The notes: a model not told the origin generated them from the sequence alone. A stretch of 64,000 nt of DNA from Dacryopinax spathularia (GCA_037974965.1 JBBPFI010000016.1:248001-312000); one strand, 5' to 3'; positions 10,434 to 23,034 are shown, numbered from the stretch's first letter. Numbers and translations: made by a program.

Positions 10434-12339
10434 ATGGCTTTACGGGTACCGAAAGCCAATAACATTCAACTCTTCAAGGACGGTTATAAGGTGCGTGGCC
10501 CCTGCTTGTGTTTCTTTGCCATGGCTAAGAGCGTCACGCAGCAACTGTCAGGTATCGATGAAGCCGTCCTTCGCAACATCGAGGCAGTATCCGAGCTCTC
10601 AGACACCGTCCGGACTAGCTTTGGGCCAAATGGTACGATGGAAAACTTCTGGGTCTACCTTAACGCCCTGACTTTCGGACAAGGGCGAAATAAGCTGATT
10701 ATAAACCACCTCTCCAAACTGTTTGTCACTTCCGATGCGGCCACGATCTTGCGAGAGATAGAAGTTGTTCACCCAGCGGCTAAATTGCTGGTCATGGCTT
10801 CACAAGCACAGGAAGCAGAGATGGGAGATGCGACCAATCTGGTGCTGATTCTGGCTGGCGAACTGCTGAAAAAAGCGGAGCACCTGCTCATCATGGGTCT
10901 GCATCCTAGTGAAGTTATCCAGGGATACGAGCTCGCATGCGCAAAGGCTTTGCAGGAACTCGAAAGTGGGTCACTTACTATCCTTCCTACCCAACGACGT
11001 CACAGTTTCTTCCAGACCTGACCGCGCATACCGTGCCGAAGCCGCCCACCCTGGACGCGCTTACGGTCGCTCTGAAACCAGCTATTGCATCCAAACAGTA
11101 CGGGTCAGAGGACACCCTGTCAACCCTTGTTGCCGAGGCAGCGCTTATCGTCATGCCCCCCAATCCTACCAACTTCAACGTGGACAACGTGAGGGTGGTC
11201 AAAATACTTGGTGGTAACATCTCGAGCTCGCGAGTCGTTCGAGGCATGGTATTTGGGAGGGAGACCGAGGGTATAGTTAAGAACCTACAGAAGGCCAAGG
11301 TCGCGGTGTACACCTGCGGGATCGATATTGCCCAGACTGAGACGAAGGGGACGGTGTTGCTGAAGAATGCTGATCAGCTGTTGAACTTCTCGACTGGGGA
11401 GGAGAAGCATATGGAAAAGGTGCGCATCTGCTTCGCTCCACGAGATGAGCTTATATATGACTCACTCTCAATTCCAGATACTCAAAGAAATTGCCGACTC
11501 TGGAGTGAAAATGATCGTCGCTGGCGCAGGTGTCGGAGAGCTGGCACTTCACTACCTCGACCGCCTGAACATCGCTGTATTGAAGGTCTTGTCCAAGTTC
11601 GATTTACGCCGATTGTGTCGCGTTGTCGGCGCCACTCCTCTCGCTCGATTGGGAGCACCTACCGCCGAAGAAGCCGGTTTCGTAGATGTAATGGAAACGA
11701 CTGAGATTGGTTCTGACCGTGTAACTGTCTTACGGCAAGAAGAAGGCGAGACGACCAAGACAGCCACTATTGTTCTTCGCGGCGCAACCACCAATCTCTT
11801 AGACGATTTGGAGCGTGCGGTCGATGATGGAGTGAACGTTATCAAGGCGCTTGTGAAGGATGGCCGGATGGTGCCGGGTGCTGGTGCAACTGAACTGGAG
11901 CTGGCAAGGAGAGTAGAGACATACGGATCTGGACTCAGGGGGCTGAATCAGCATGCGGTGAGGCGATACGCGAGTGCTTTGGAGGTGGTGGTCAATACTC
12001 TGGCGGAGAATGCGGGCCTAGAGACAAGCGAGGTGATCAGTCGGCTATACGCACGACATGCGGAAGGTGGTTCCTCGTGGGGTGTTGATATAGAAGTAGG
12101 TGAAGTTTGGTCATTCCCTTCACATGTCCCTGACAGAATGTTAGGGCGAGGGGGATGGAACACTGGACGCCTTACAGGCACAAGTCTTTGATTCGTTAGC
12201 GGCAAAGTCATGGGCTATCCGACTTGCAACGGAGGCTGCAGTCGCCGTTCTCCGAGTCGACAGCATTATCATGTCCAAGCCTGCTGGTGGTCCGAAGATA
12301 CCCCAGCAGCAAGGTGGACAGGACTGGGATGAGGATTGA
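10434..12339 (+). CDS. CCT8: T-complex protein 1 subunit theta (CCT8)
   Basis: Exons 10434-10490, 10542-10632, 10684-10965, 11016-11419, 11478-12095 and 12145-12339 give 548 aa. It is one of eight subunits of the cytosolic chaperonin TRiC/CCT that folds actin, tubulin and other proteins using ATP. The N-terminus MALRVPKANNIQLFKDGYK is theta-specific. The nucleotide-site signature MGDATNLVLILAGELL, the VAGAGVGELALHYL segment, the VPGAGATELELARR motif and the C-terminal DSIIMSKPAGGP are all present. Two 51-nt introns start the gene, one of them stop-free and in frame. The last intron uses the second of two possible acceptors, giving GVDIEGEGDGTLDA. Only 172 bp separate the start from the inserted transposon, so the promoter is short or partly transposon-derived. 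Confidence 0.95.
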
Positions 12340-12524
12340 AAACTGATGGATGGATGAGGTAACTTACTAGTCGCAGACCTAATCCACGAGACGTTCAGGT
12401 CCTCTATTGCTGAAGCCGAGAGCAATGAACGTGAACACTGTTTTTGCTCCTCTCTCAGTTCCTGAAAACTAGCGGGCACCCCCTTAAGTAGCATACCGTC
12501 GTCATTGGCATTGTGGAAGCAAGT

Positions 12525-13674
12525 TCATCTATCTAGGCGCTCCCAATCACCAGTCTGGTCGGGATCGCCTCGTATTTTTTGATAAGTTACCGAGAACACA
12601 GGACGTTCTGTGGCTGCCGGGCGGAAAGCATAAAATTTGACATCAGTGAGCGTTGGACAAGCAGCTGCCCAAGACTGAACCAGGCGCAGCCTATCGATGT
12701 CGAGTCGTTTCCACTTCGATACACGCAGCCTAACTGATGTCAGAGCGTGGAACATCCGGAAGGCCGCCTCCGTCTGTTCTTCGGACAACCATCCATCAAA
12801 CTGCAGCAAGTACCGATTAGTAGTGAACCACTATGTGCTAAAGGGCACCAACGTCTGAACCGTCACCCAACGTCATTCCCACGGACAACTCTGCGAGTGA
12901 CGGTAGTGCGCGAGCCACCAAGTGAAATATGTTATAGCGAATGCTGAGGATTTGCAGAGGACCACGGGAAAGAGCAAGCTTGGCAAGGCTCGCTGCAACA
13001 GTGGCTTCGCTTTGCCTCTGATGAAGAATCGCTAAGGCTACGACCGGTCGATGTGGGACGATGTGCTCCGCCGCGCCCCACGTTAAGATCGCGTTTCGAA
13101 GGTTTGGCAAAGCAGAACGGGTAAGGTCGAGCATGTCCGATCCGTATAAAACGGCGTCTCCGGAGAAATCAGTGAATTCGAGGCTAAGCAATGAGGGTTG
13201 TTCTTCGAGGAAAGCCTTCGGCAGAGCTTCTATCGCGGTGATGGAGAGGCTGAGCAACTTAAATGGGCTACCTATGAGGTTTTCGCATGCCCAGCGAGGC
13301 ATTGGGCCGGTCACATCCTCCATAAATGCGTCGTCGGTGAACGAAAGGTGCTGCAGTTTGTCGAGAGCACGAAGCATTCGGAACAACATGCGCGTATATG
13401 CCACGATGCCCACCCGGCTCCTCGATACGAAGGATCGCGTCTCCAGAAACGGCACCCGCAGATGTCGGACTTCCGCTGCCAGGTCGCGTCGGTAATGTAC
13501 TACGGTTCGAGAGAAAAGGATACAAGAGACACTCTTGCGAAGATAGATGTAGGTGTACAACCTCCCTTGCACGATCGCGCAAAAGACGCGGTTGACAAGG
13601 CAAAGTGTGCACAAGTCACGCCGGTCTGCAAAATAGCTCAGAACGGCTATCCAAAGCTCGATTGGCAGGGTCAT
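12525..13674 (-). CDS. F-box protein
   Basis: Exons 13674-12853 and 12800-12525 give 365 aa. The N-terminus is an F-box: LPIELWIAVLSYFADRRDL then CLVNRVFCAIVQGRLYTYI. The rest has leucine-rich, LRR-like spacing, as in many basidiomycete F-box proteins. F-box proteins recruit substrates to SCF ubiquitin ligases through Skp1; the target is unknown. The 52-nt intron ends CTGCAG and joins GDGSD to FDGWLSEEQ. An upstream in-frame ATG at 13863 would add 63 residues, but that stretch looks like 5' leader and nearly touches the neighbouring gene, so I chose 13674. Confidence 0.8.
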
Positions 13675-13880
13675 GGCACCGTGCGCGGTGTATCGGAGTG
13701 CCTGCGAGACGGCGAGAGGAAGCGGAAGGATGGGTGTGTGCGAACCGTTATTGAATGCTGGACTCAAACGGGCATTGCGGAACCTGTTGCTGTATAACCG
13801 GTGCGGGACCTGGTATGTTGACAAAAGGAAGTACATGAGGATATCAAATGCACATGGTATCAAGACATATGGAGGCCAAG

Positions 13881-16800
13881 TCAGATAGTGCTGAAGTAAT
13901 CCCAGTCGTACTCCACAAACTCCACCATGTAGTCTATTGTCGTACCACCTACGTCCTCCGCCTCCTCGTCGACATCCCGTTCTGCAACTTCTTCAGCCGG
14001 TACGTTGCTCCTCCCGTTTATCACACGATCTTCGAAATCGGCAACATCTTCTTTCTCCTCGTTCAGCGCCAGCCTGGCCGCTTCAGCATCAGCCTGATCC
14101 TCTACCTCGGCTAGAGCCTGTTCCATCTGCAGATCGTCCACCAGGATCTTTCTCCAGTCAAAATCCCCCTGTCGGATGACCACGTCGTCAAGAGCACGCT
14201 TGTGATTCGCCGTGAGAAGCATGTTCTCTTCAATTGTGTGCTTGGTGATAAAGCGATAGATATGAACGTCGCGCGTTTGTCCGATACGGTGGGCCCTGCA
14301 GGTTCGTGAGTCCCAATCATTCCTGCGGGACAAGCCTCAGTACGCACCGATCCTCGCATTGCCGGTCCATAGCCGGGTTGAAGTCACTGTCATAGAAGAT
14401 GACTGTGTCTGCTCCCGTCAAACTGGAAAAGAGGGTTAGTCAAACTGGAGTCGAAACTCTGTGATGTCAGACTTACTTGATACCAACACCGCCAGATCTA
14501 CTGGATGCGATGAATGCAAAGATCTTGGGATCTGCGTTGAACCTCTCCGTGATGAGCTGTCTCTGCTCCACTTTGGTTGCACCATCCAAGCGAAGGTATC
14601 GATAACCGTGTAGATTTAGGAAGATCTCGAGGATGTCGAGCACTCTGGTCATCTGGGTAAATATGAGGACGCGGTGGTTGCCAGCTTTTCGCTCCCGAAG
14701 CAGGATATCAAGCTCTTGGAGCTTCCCACAGTCATACTGTAACAATCGGGCTTCGGGAAAGGCTATTTGCAGCTTGACGCTGACGTTGTGTAGAGTATCG
14801 AATGAAGGTTCGAGCAGCTCGGGGTGCTCCTCAATATGCAGGCCAGCGAGAGCCAGTCGTGGCAGATCCAAGGCAACAGCAGGAGGGGTTGCAAATGCGA
14901 ATCTGTCGATGTATGGTGCCATTTCGGTCGCCCGCTGCGGATATGACCGAACAGCGGCGTGCACTCGGTCCAGCTTGCGCAGTGAGAAACGTCTGTTGAG
15001 CTCAGCCTCTTCTAGAGGCACAACTTGATAGTGCATCTTGCGCAGCTGCCGTAAGAGTTCAAATCCATAGACAGGGTGCTGACTGCATCGAAGCGTGTTC
15101 AGGTAGCGGATGTGTAGCCACCTCCGGCGCGTTGCCTCGTGCTCCTGCCACTCCAAGTACGCATTCAAACCGGTGATTGAGACCGCATCGTAAGGAGGGG
15201 GTTCCTCGGGTAGATCATCTACGAACGGGAGGTTTGATATTGCAGAGAGGATGCGGGTGTCTTGACAGACATGGGACGACAGGCTCTCCTTGTTGGTGAA
15301 AACAAGCCCCATGACATCGAGATCAACGGATTGCGACTCGTATTCGGCCAGAAGCTTGCGTCGCACAAGAAGCTCTTTGATCTCGAAGTCAGCAACGGCA
15401 GACCTTGAGCGATCCATAGCGAAAGAGGTGAGGATGGGTCGGACTTCGAAAAGATCTGGATGATTACAGATCTTTCGCAATTGCATCAACAGGTTGACAA
15501 CGCTCAAAAAGCTCCCGGTGGCCAGTGTCTCCCTTGTGCTTGCGCGTTGCATGAATTCATCGTATAGTAGCCTCTGTCGTTTGGAAAGGCGACATTCAAC
15601 GATGTGCTCGTACTTCGCGGGCAGTTGCTTCTCTACTTCACTTTTCATGCGCCGGAGGATGTATGGGCGGAGAAGAGTGTGAAGTTTATTCACCGTTTCC
15701 AGGGTTTCTTCGTCCAATACTGAACCGTCGGCGTTACCGATGGCTTTATCCATAGGATCTGGAGAGCACGAATGAGCACAGTACCCTGACCTGCACAAAA
15801 AACCATCCCTACTCGAGAACCATTCCGCAAACTGCCTTTGCCCAGCAAACGTGCCACCACTGAACTCCTCCGACAGCCCGCTCGGCATCAAGAAGTACAG
15901 TAGCGACCAGAGCTCCATGAGGTTATTTTGCAACGGGGTACCGGTGAGAAGCAGGCGCCGTTGTGAATGGAAGCCAAGCAGGGTCTGCCACCGTTGGGAG
16001 CGGAAGTTTTTGATGTTGTGGGCCTCATCGAGAATCATATAGCGCCATTGTTTGCGGCGGAAGATATGCTGATCTGCCAACACCAATTGGTATGACGTGA
16101 TACACACGTTGAAATGGAATTCGGTGTTCCATCCATGGCGTTTTTCCTTTCTTTCCTTGATGCTGCCATAATAGGTGAGGACTTTGAAGCCGGGTAAGAA
16201 ACGCTTGAACTCCATTTCCCAATTCAGCAAGACGCTGGTGGGAACAATGATCAAATGTGGTCCCCAGATTCCGCGATCGCATGCAAGATGCGCCAGAAGC
16301 GCAATGGTCTGTATAGTTTTGCTGCCGATACGGTTAGTATGCAGAACAAGGTCGAGCTGGTTGTTCACGAACCCGAGGCCCATCTCATCCCTGCGGAGGA
16401 AATTCAGTAAGAGTCTTCGGACTCTAGCCGAATCACTTACGCAAGAATGCCGTTGAGACCGTTGTTGTACAGGCTGACAAGCCATTCTAAGCCCGCCTGC
16501 TGATACGGCCGCAGAGTACCTCTCAAAAGAAATGGCTGTCGCACTCGACCATCCGCCAGTTCTTGACTGGCGAACTCATCAAGGATCGTATCGTCCTTTC
16601 CTCCCTCCGCGACAGACTCCATTGCTTCGTCGTCAGCGCTATGATCAGTATCATCATGTAACTGGTCTTGCCCAGTTCCGATGCCAATCTTCGAATCAGT
16701 TGCATGGACGGAATTAGCAGCACTCGAGTCCAGAACCTGAGGGTCTTCCTTCACGTTGGCGGCAACGAGCTCTGGCTCAATCCGACCATCGTTGGTAGCG

Positions 16801-18472
16801 GTATCGCTCCCGTTATCGACACCGTCTTCCTCACCCGGAACCGTATAGCCATATTGTCGGAGCAGCACCTCGATGGGCACGTCTGCATCATTCTCTAGTC
16901 CGTGCAGCTCGGCGTCACTGTCGCCCTTGGGCTCTTCCTCCTCCATTTCTCGCTCCATCTCTTGGTCCTCTTCAGAGAGTTCTGCTGATGCCTCCACTTG
17001 AAACTCTCCGTCATCCCCCCTCTCAGATGCCGTATCCATGCCAGGACCATTCATTTCAGCAGTGAAGCTCTCGGCGCGCACACGCCCTCCCGTCCCAAGC
17101 TCGTTTGTAGGTTCCAGGGCGATGCTGGATTGGCGAGATGAGAGTCCGATAGTTGTGCTTTCCGTTTTTGCGACAGAGTCCGCCAAGTCCATGCGCATGC
17201 AGTCCTGCCTGTGCGAGAAAGTGGTTGCCTGGGTCATTCCTGTTGTCCCATGTGGGCCTTCTTCGTCGGCGGACGCAATACGTCCATATGCCTCACGGCC
17301 CGGTCCGGGAGGTTCACCGTCGAGTAGCTCTTTGTATAATTCATCAACACTGCTTTCGCTGCTAGTTGCGACGGCGTTTGATTGGTCGGTTTCATTCGGA
17401 TTTTCCATGTAATCATATGGTGTTTCCTCGACTCCGTCCGTAAGCCCTGCGTCTTCGTCATCTGATTCTTCATCCCCTAAGGAAGCCAAGTCTGTAGCAT
17501 CATCCGACGTGGACGTCGACCTCGAGTCCGCCCAAGACGCCGGGGTGCTTACGGACCTAGACCGACCAGCACGAGCAAGATCCAGATGCTGTGCCTCGAG
17601 AACTTGGGTCGATTGTTCAAGGATGGCATTAAGCTGTTTCTTGCCCTGCCGTGCCAACTCCTCTCTCTCCTGGGCAAGCTTCACTTGGCGGACATGCTGT
17701 GTTGCCTATAAGAAAGCGAAAGCACGCGATTCGAGACACGTACATTAATGGCCTCACGCCATCTTTTCATAACCTCCTTTACAGTGAATTTCGCCAACGC
17801 CCTTAATCGCTTCTCCTCCGCTTGTCGCTCACGATCCTCCGCTTGAGCGATGCGCTCGAAATGCGCGACCACAGCTCTGGATACCCGTCTTGCTGTCGTT
17901 TGCTTCGCTCTCACATCATCCTGAATTCGCTTCATTTGGATATGTGCATGAGACAGTACGATATCCCAATGGGAAATTGGTCTCTTTGGCTCAGCAGCGC
18001 TTGGAGGTGCCGCTGATTTGTCGATTCGAGCCTGCAAGCGGCCTTGTGCGCGGAGCGCAGCGATCTTGTCGTAAAGTTCGGCCTCACGCGCCGCCTTACA
18101 CTCAAGGTCCGAGAGTGTAGTGGGATCTTCATCAATTGAGATGTATGAATCCAAGTACGCGTCGACGGAGCGGCCAAATTTCGGTTTCGCAGGTCTCTGA
18201 TCAGGAGTCGTGTATTGAGGCGGAGGAACCTTCACAGTAAGACGTATACGCTTGATCTTGGCGAATCTGGAATCGAGTTCAACGGGGTGCGAGCGCTTCA
18301 TGGGGATGACCGATGGCGACACCGGTGAGGTCGACGGGCGATCAGTGGCCAATGCGGGCGCGGTAGGGGATCCCATGGGTAAAAGAAAAGTAGGCTGTTT
18401 TGTGGAGGTCTGCGAAGATGGAGTGCCTTGATTTCGGTGCGTTTGCTCAGGCGCATCATCATCACGTACCAT
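13881..18472 (-). CDS. SWR1: SWR1-complex chromatin remodelling ATPase
   Basis: Exons 18472-17744, 17705-16441, 16390-16373 (18 nt), 16321-15813, 15758-14477, 14422-14348 and 14295-13881 give about 1,430 aa. SWR1 exchanges H2A for H2A.Z in nucleosomes. From the N-terminus: an HSA-type domain (ISHWDIVLSHAHIQMKRIQD onward), a long acidic region, then the SNF2 ATPase RGTLRPYQQAGLEWL, P-loop DEMGLGKTIQTIALLAHLA, DEAH box LDEAHNIKNF and GTPLQNNLMELWSLL. The typical SWR1/INO80 insertion and the helicase C half (VLIFTQMTRVLDILEIFLN, AHRIGQTRDVHIYRFI) follow. The HSA position and the insertion favour SWR1 over INO80. The 18-nt exon carries most of the P-loop. Introns of 38 to 54 nt occur, two of them stop-free multiples of three. 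Confidence 0.93.
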
Positions 18473-19284
18473 GGTGCGCGACAAAAAGAACGGAGCGTCC
18501 GTACCGTATACTGATATACACAAAAATAGGGTCCTTTGCATGCGATTAGGGAAAATCATCTAATCCCGTTTGGTCCTACCCAAAGGTCAACCACTAGCCC
18601 CGGCAATACCTGTTTTTATCTGCACACATACTCTTTTACATCTCCCTATTCACATTTACAATGGATCTCAAATTTAAACCAAAGAAAATGAGTGGATATC
18701 GAGCTAGATAAAATATTTTAGCCACTGTGCATTCTGCACAGCCGCCAAAATCCTAAGTGCAAAGTAGGGTCACCAGGGCGTCCGGTCGACGCCAAACATC
18801 ATACAAAGCACGCCGTTCCAGCCATGCTCCGTTCAAACGATTCCCAAAGCCCGGGTGCATCTACTGGTTACTTTTCGTTGGGTTTCTCGCCCGCGATGAT
18901 CCGAGCTATGGGAGCGTGGCGAGGAGGGTATCACTTAGCTTATTTGGTTTCGTTCTACAAATGACGCAGAACAGGCGACGGCGGACCAAATACAGTACGT
19001 GCCCAGCAACGGGAGCCGCAGGAGCCATGGACCACGTTCATGCAGGACCTGCTGATCCTGCTGATCCCTGCTAACAAAACAAAGGGAATTTTGGGGATTG
19101 AGATCATCTCTTGGAGGAAGATGATGCAACCTCTGCTGGTATACTCGCTCTTGTATCGCTCTAACCACTGATGGCAAGTACCCACTTGATTTGTAGATGG
19201 CACCGCATGCGCACGCACGGCCTGATGTATTAAAAGAGCGGGAAAAGCCGCCAAGAGCGGCAACTTGTATGTCTCGCGATAATG
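18473..19284. other. SWR1 upstream region
   Basis: 812 bp with no supported gene, between the SWR1 start and the 3' end of the dehydrogenase gene. It has an AT-rich tract at about 18640-18725 and a small perfect hairpin (CTGTGC at 18725, GCACAG at 18736). It should contain the SWR1 promoter. Confidence 0.45.
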
Positions 19285-20518
19285 TCACTCCAGCTCCTTT
19301 AGTAATTGTAGAACCCCTTCCCTGACTGCAGGCAGTGAGTGACTGGGTATTACGGTTCGGAGACCGTATCCCACCTTCTTACCCAGCCAGCCCGCGTCAA
19401 CCATCTTCCCGAGAAGTACACTGGGCCTGTACTTATCGTCGCCAGTGTCGCGATGAAGAGTTTGCTGGATTGCAAGGCAAGTGTCCAAGCCGATACTAGC
19501 AATTTGGGTTAGCGGTCCTATACGTAATGTGCGACGTGTTCGTACAAATCTGCAAGCTGTAAGGGACCTGGTGTGGACGTGAGCGAGGTTATAGTCCCAT
19601 ATTCATAGGAGATACCCATGGGATGCGCCATTCCAAGCCTCAGTGTCTTGTCGATGTCTTCTTTGGTTGCAACTCCCTGATGATGGATTAATGACCAGTC
19701 GCCAGTAGCAGAATTGTTTACCTTTTCGAGGCACATGATGGCTTCGTTGAGGAACGGCATCAGCAGGGCATTGGAGACAAAACCAGGCACATCCGTCGAC
19801 TGAGTGACTTCTACAACCTTAACGATAAACAGCCAGTTGAGGACCAAGGCTTGACTTCGCTGACCTTTGCCGCATGTCTGCGCAAATGTCCGAGCTGTCT
19901 CGAGAGTCTCGGAGCTTGTCTGAAGGCCAGGGATAAGCTCCACCAGTTTCTGTTGGAGACCATATCAATCCAAATAGCATTCACAGTCATCTAGCTTACC
20001 ATCACAGGAACAGGGTTGAAGAAGTGCAGTCCAACCACTCTCTCCGGGCGGGAAGCCGAAGCCGCTATCTTCGTAATGCTAATGGAGGAGGTATTGGTGG
20101 CGAGGATTGCCGAAGGAGAGCAGATTGCGGATAGCGATGAGAAGATGTTGCGCTTGACTTCCACATTCTCTGCAGCGGCCTAGATTTATTCGGCTGCATG
20201 GTAAGATCTGAGGCCTCGCTTTGGTTGTGAAGCGCGGACCTCGACAACCAGGTCACAGTCCCTGAACTCATCCATGCTGGAGATGACTGATATCCTGTGC
20301 TTAGTCGCCTCGGCATCTTCTTCCGATATCTTGCCTTTGCTGACGTCTTTTAGCAACAAGGAATTGACAAGCTTAAGGCTTCGATCGATCTGGACGGATG
20401 ACTTGTCGAAGACCTTGACAGGTAGACCCGCTTTTGCCGCCGTAGTCAAGGCGATGCCCATGCCCATTTGGCCGGCTCCAACTACACCGACTATTCGTAC
20501 TGCTGCGGAAGATGCCAT
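19285..20518 (-). CDS. 3-hydroxyacyl-CoA dehydrogenase
   Basis: Exons 20518-20240, 20179-20000, 19949-19865, 19810-19722, 19676-19546 and 19495-19285 give 324 aa, the usual size of a stand-alone HADH/3-hydroxybutyryl-CoA dehydrogenase. It oxidises L-3-hydroxyacyl-CoA with NAD+ in fatty-acid or butyrate-type metabolism. The Rossmann motif is [14 protein letters not shown]. The catalytic-region signatures [13 protein letters not shown] and [14 protein letters not shown], the [16 protein letters not shown] segment and the C-terminal domain [11 protein letters not shown] are intact. Two introns (19811-19864 and 19677-19721) are stop-free multiples of three, so unspliced reading inserts spurious residues. 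A longer in-frame start at 20629 would add 37 residues; a targeting role cannot be judged. Confidence 0.92.
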
Positions 20519-20982
20519 GGCGGAGAAAATCAGGGTGAGATCCCAAAGTATAGCAGCCGACTCCAAGCACTGGGATGAGAGCAAGCGGGTGACAAAGACC
20601 TGTTGCCGACTTCTTGATTCGCAGGTCACGGGTCCGCCGAAAGCTTGCCAGGGTCACGCGAGTACACGTGATTCTCCAGGCAACCGGTTCCTCCTCGGTG
20701 TCTGGTTGTTGCTAGACCTCTGGCATCAGCAGCAACGAGGCGCGCAGGGCTGCTACGCGGGCTTCACTGAGGCATGCGTAGCAGCACCCGTCGTAAGCTA
20801 GTCGACGATGCCGGAGCACTCTGCTAGCAGGCGTCGTAACCGTACCCAGACAGCGTTGCGGTGTTCGAAGATAGCCACATCGACGATGAACGTGGCTTTA
20901 GAATGATGAGCTTTCACCGGTAAAGGTTAGTATTCATCCGAAGATATCACAACTTCGTGAGATACAGCGTTCTGGGCTGGAG
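20519..20982. other. intergenic region
   Basis: 464 bp between the dehydrogenase start and the end of the UPF0303 gene. No gene seen. It should hold the dehydrogenase promoter and the UPF0303 3' end. Confidence 0.4.
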
Positions 20983-21908
20983 CTAAACCGAGCGTGATGG
21001 CCGGTCGTCATCTCCGGAATGGTATGATGTCACGCTCGAGCCATCAGCTCCAGAATCTTCGTCGCTCTCCTGCCTCTCCTCATCGTCCGCGAAAAAGCTG
21101 TGAGCTGACCTCGCAGACCTTTCCCCAACGGCGAAGCCTCCTGTTCCGTGCTGTTCCGTCGTCGTTCTTGGTGTTTGTGCCTCATGTGTTGCGGTAGGCG
21201 TGGCCACCCTCGTGCCCACACCTCGTCCTACGTGCGGCGGAAAGAGGTTGGGAATGAACTCGGCTAAAGTTTCGACGATCAGGCGGTGATCCGTGTCGTG
21301 GGCAAGGCCAGCTACCGTGATTGAGCCTAGAGGTGCGATAGGGGCGTTCTGGAGAAAGTAAGATTACCGTCAAGGTGCTATATGGATGTTTGGCGCACTC
21401 TAAGATAGATAGGGAACGCTGTTACATCTCATCAGGGCCTTGCACACCGACCAACAGCCGGGAACGTGACAAACGTACCCCCACCGACGACCGCGTAGTC
21501 TGGCCAAAGAAGCCCTGCATCCGCCAAACTCCTCCCACTCGCAGCCAGGCGACACTCGACAAAGGCAGACGAATGCCCGAATCGACGGACGGTGTTTTTC
21601 TTTGCCGTGGCCCATGCGCCCAAATCGGCAGCGTCTGGGGGGTCACCTCCCGCCACACACTGAAACAACACGGCTCCAGAGAAGGTAGAAACTGATATGA
21701 CAACTGGATTGAGCGGTCCATGAGAGGCAGACCAAGCGATGTGCTTGGCTCGGAGCGCCAGCCCAAGGTCAAAGGCCACTGCTGCTGTGAAATAGGGGAA
21801 TCGATACACGCGCTCTTCTTCTAAGTACGCTGCCAACTTCTCCATGAGGGGAGTTTTCGAAGCGTCTCGCTCTTTGGGTTCCCGGCGGGAAGTAGTCGAC
21901 TCGGTCAT
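20983..21908 (-). CDS. UPF0303 / HbpS-like (DUF336) protein
   Basis: Exons 21908-21479, 21418-21399 (20 nt) and 21348-20983 give 271 aa. The core matches the UPF0303 family, relatives of haem-degrading HbpS-like proteins (yeast YBR137W type): FPYFTAAVAFDLGLALRAKH, KKNTVRRFGHSS, DYAVVGGGAFPIYLRNAPIA and SITVAGLAHDTDHRLIVETL. The middle of GGGAFPIYLR exists only if a 20-nt exon is used. The C-terminal ~75 residues after EFIPNLF are an acidic, Ser-rich tail of unknown role that most family members lack. The biochemical function of the family in fungi is unsettled. Confidence 0.85.
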
Positions 21909-23034
21909 GTTGGATCGCTGGGGTAGCTAGAGGTTTCAGGCCGTCTCGTGGACGCATGCTTTAACAGTCCGAGGTGGCGAAGGTGGGAGCAGAATATTGA
22001 GGAAGACGGGCGCCAGGAGAGCAGCACCCGAGCGCGCAGAAACGTCTACCACAACACGACTTCTCACCCTAGCAGCGCGATCAGCGAGAGGGCCGCGGCC
22101 ATTGAAGAACCCGGAATGGGCAATAGTGGCAATGTTATAGGGGCGAATTCAACCGGGCGGCCGAACCGTTGAAAGGAAGTCTGATGACGCATGGTTCCCA
22201 GAAGATGGAGAGGCCGCGGGCGAATAAACGAGGAGATAGGAGCTCCAATCGCCCTCGCGGGCACGTGACCAAAGGATGTGCATGGCCGTCTTGTCGTATT
22301 GCACGCGGCTGTACTCGCCTTGTCGATGATTATATGCCACGAAGGAGGGCCGAGGATGGATGGCGCGCGAAGTGGGACCAGCGACACAAAGAACGCAACT
22401 CGAAGGCACGTGCTCCCGGTATTCGCTTCATCCGCTTCGCCACCGGCGCCGCGCTCCAACTGCCGAGTCTCCGGAACCCCTCCTGTCTCCTGCGCTCCTC
22501 TTGTCCTTCTCCTGAGATATCATCCACCAGTCCAAAAGGATGCAACTGAGCAGTTACAAGGGGCCCTGCATACTTGTCGATTCCAACCTGGTTCAATTTA
22601 AGTAGTCGGTGGAGTCAAGAAGCAGGCCAAAGCGAACTGCTGTGTTGGTGCAATAAGGCTACTGGTTATTTGAATGAAGCTCACTGTGGCCGGCGATTGT
22701 ATCGGTGCTGAGCGGCTTTTCGGTTCGGGGGAATGGCGAGTTGCCGGACTGGAATGATGATGCGTGGTAGTAACCTGGAGGGTTGATGAGGTGTGTGGCT
22801 GTGTCGAGTAACATGCTTCCGTTATCTCGCCATTCACGCGACCTCACTCCCCAATCGGCCCCTATTCCGCAGAGGGGGGCCGCGTCAACCTCCAACAGCT
22901 ACTTTAACCCGCCCCCGCGTCTGTAGTCGATAGGCGGGCATCCCTCCGTTGCTGCTCACCCCCCCTCATCGCCCACCCCTCTTCACCCATCCACCACCCC
23001 AATCCATCACTGTCCACTACTCATCGTTCACTCA
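21909..23034. other. divergent intergenic region
   Basis: 1.1 kb between the UPF0303 gene (minus) and the protease gene (plus), so it holds both promoters. A minus-strand open frame at 22064-22459 has no family signature and is not called. The sequence just before 23035 is a pyrimidine-rich leader of many CCACCC/CACCCC steps. Confidence 0.45.

Noticed and set aside
13061-13797. Plus-strand frames across the F-box gene
   Set aside because: They are antisense shadows of the F-box coding exon with no motif of their own.
22064-22459. Minus-strand open frame of 131 codons upstream of the UPF0303 gene
   Set aside because: No family motif, proline/serine-rich as expected for chance frames in GC-rich DNA, and it lies in a two-promoter region.
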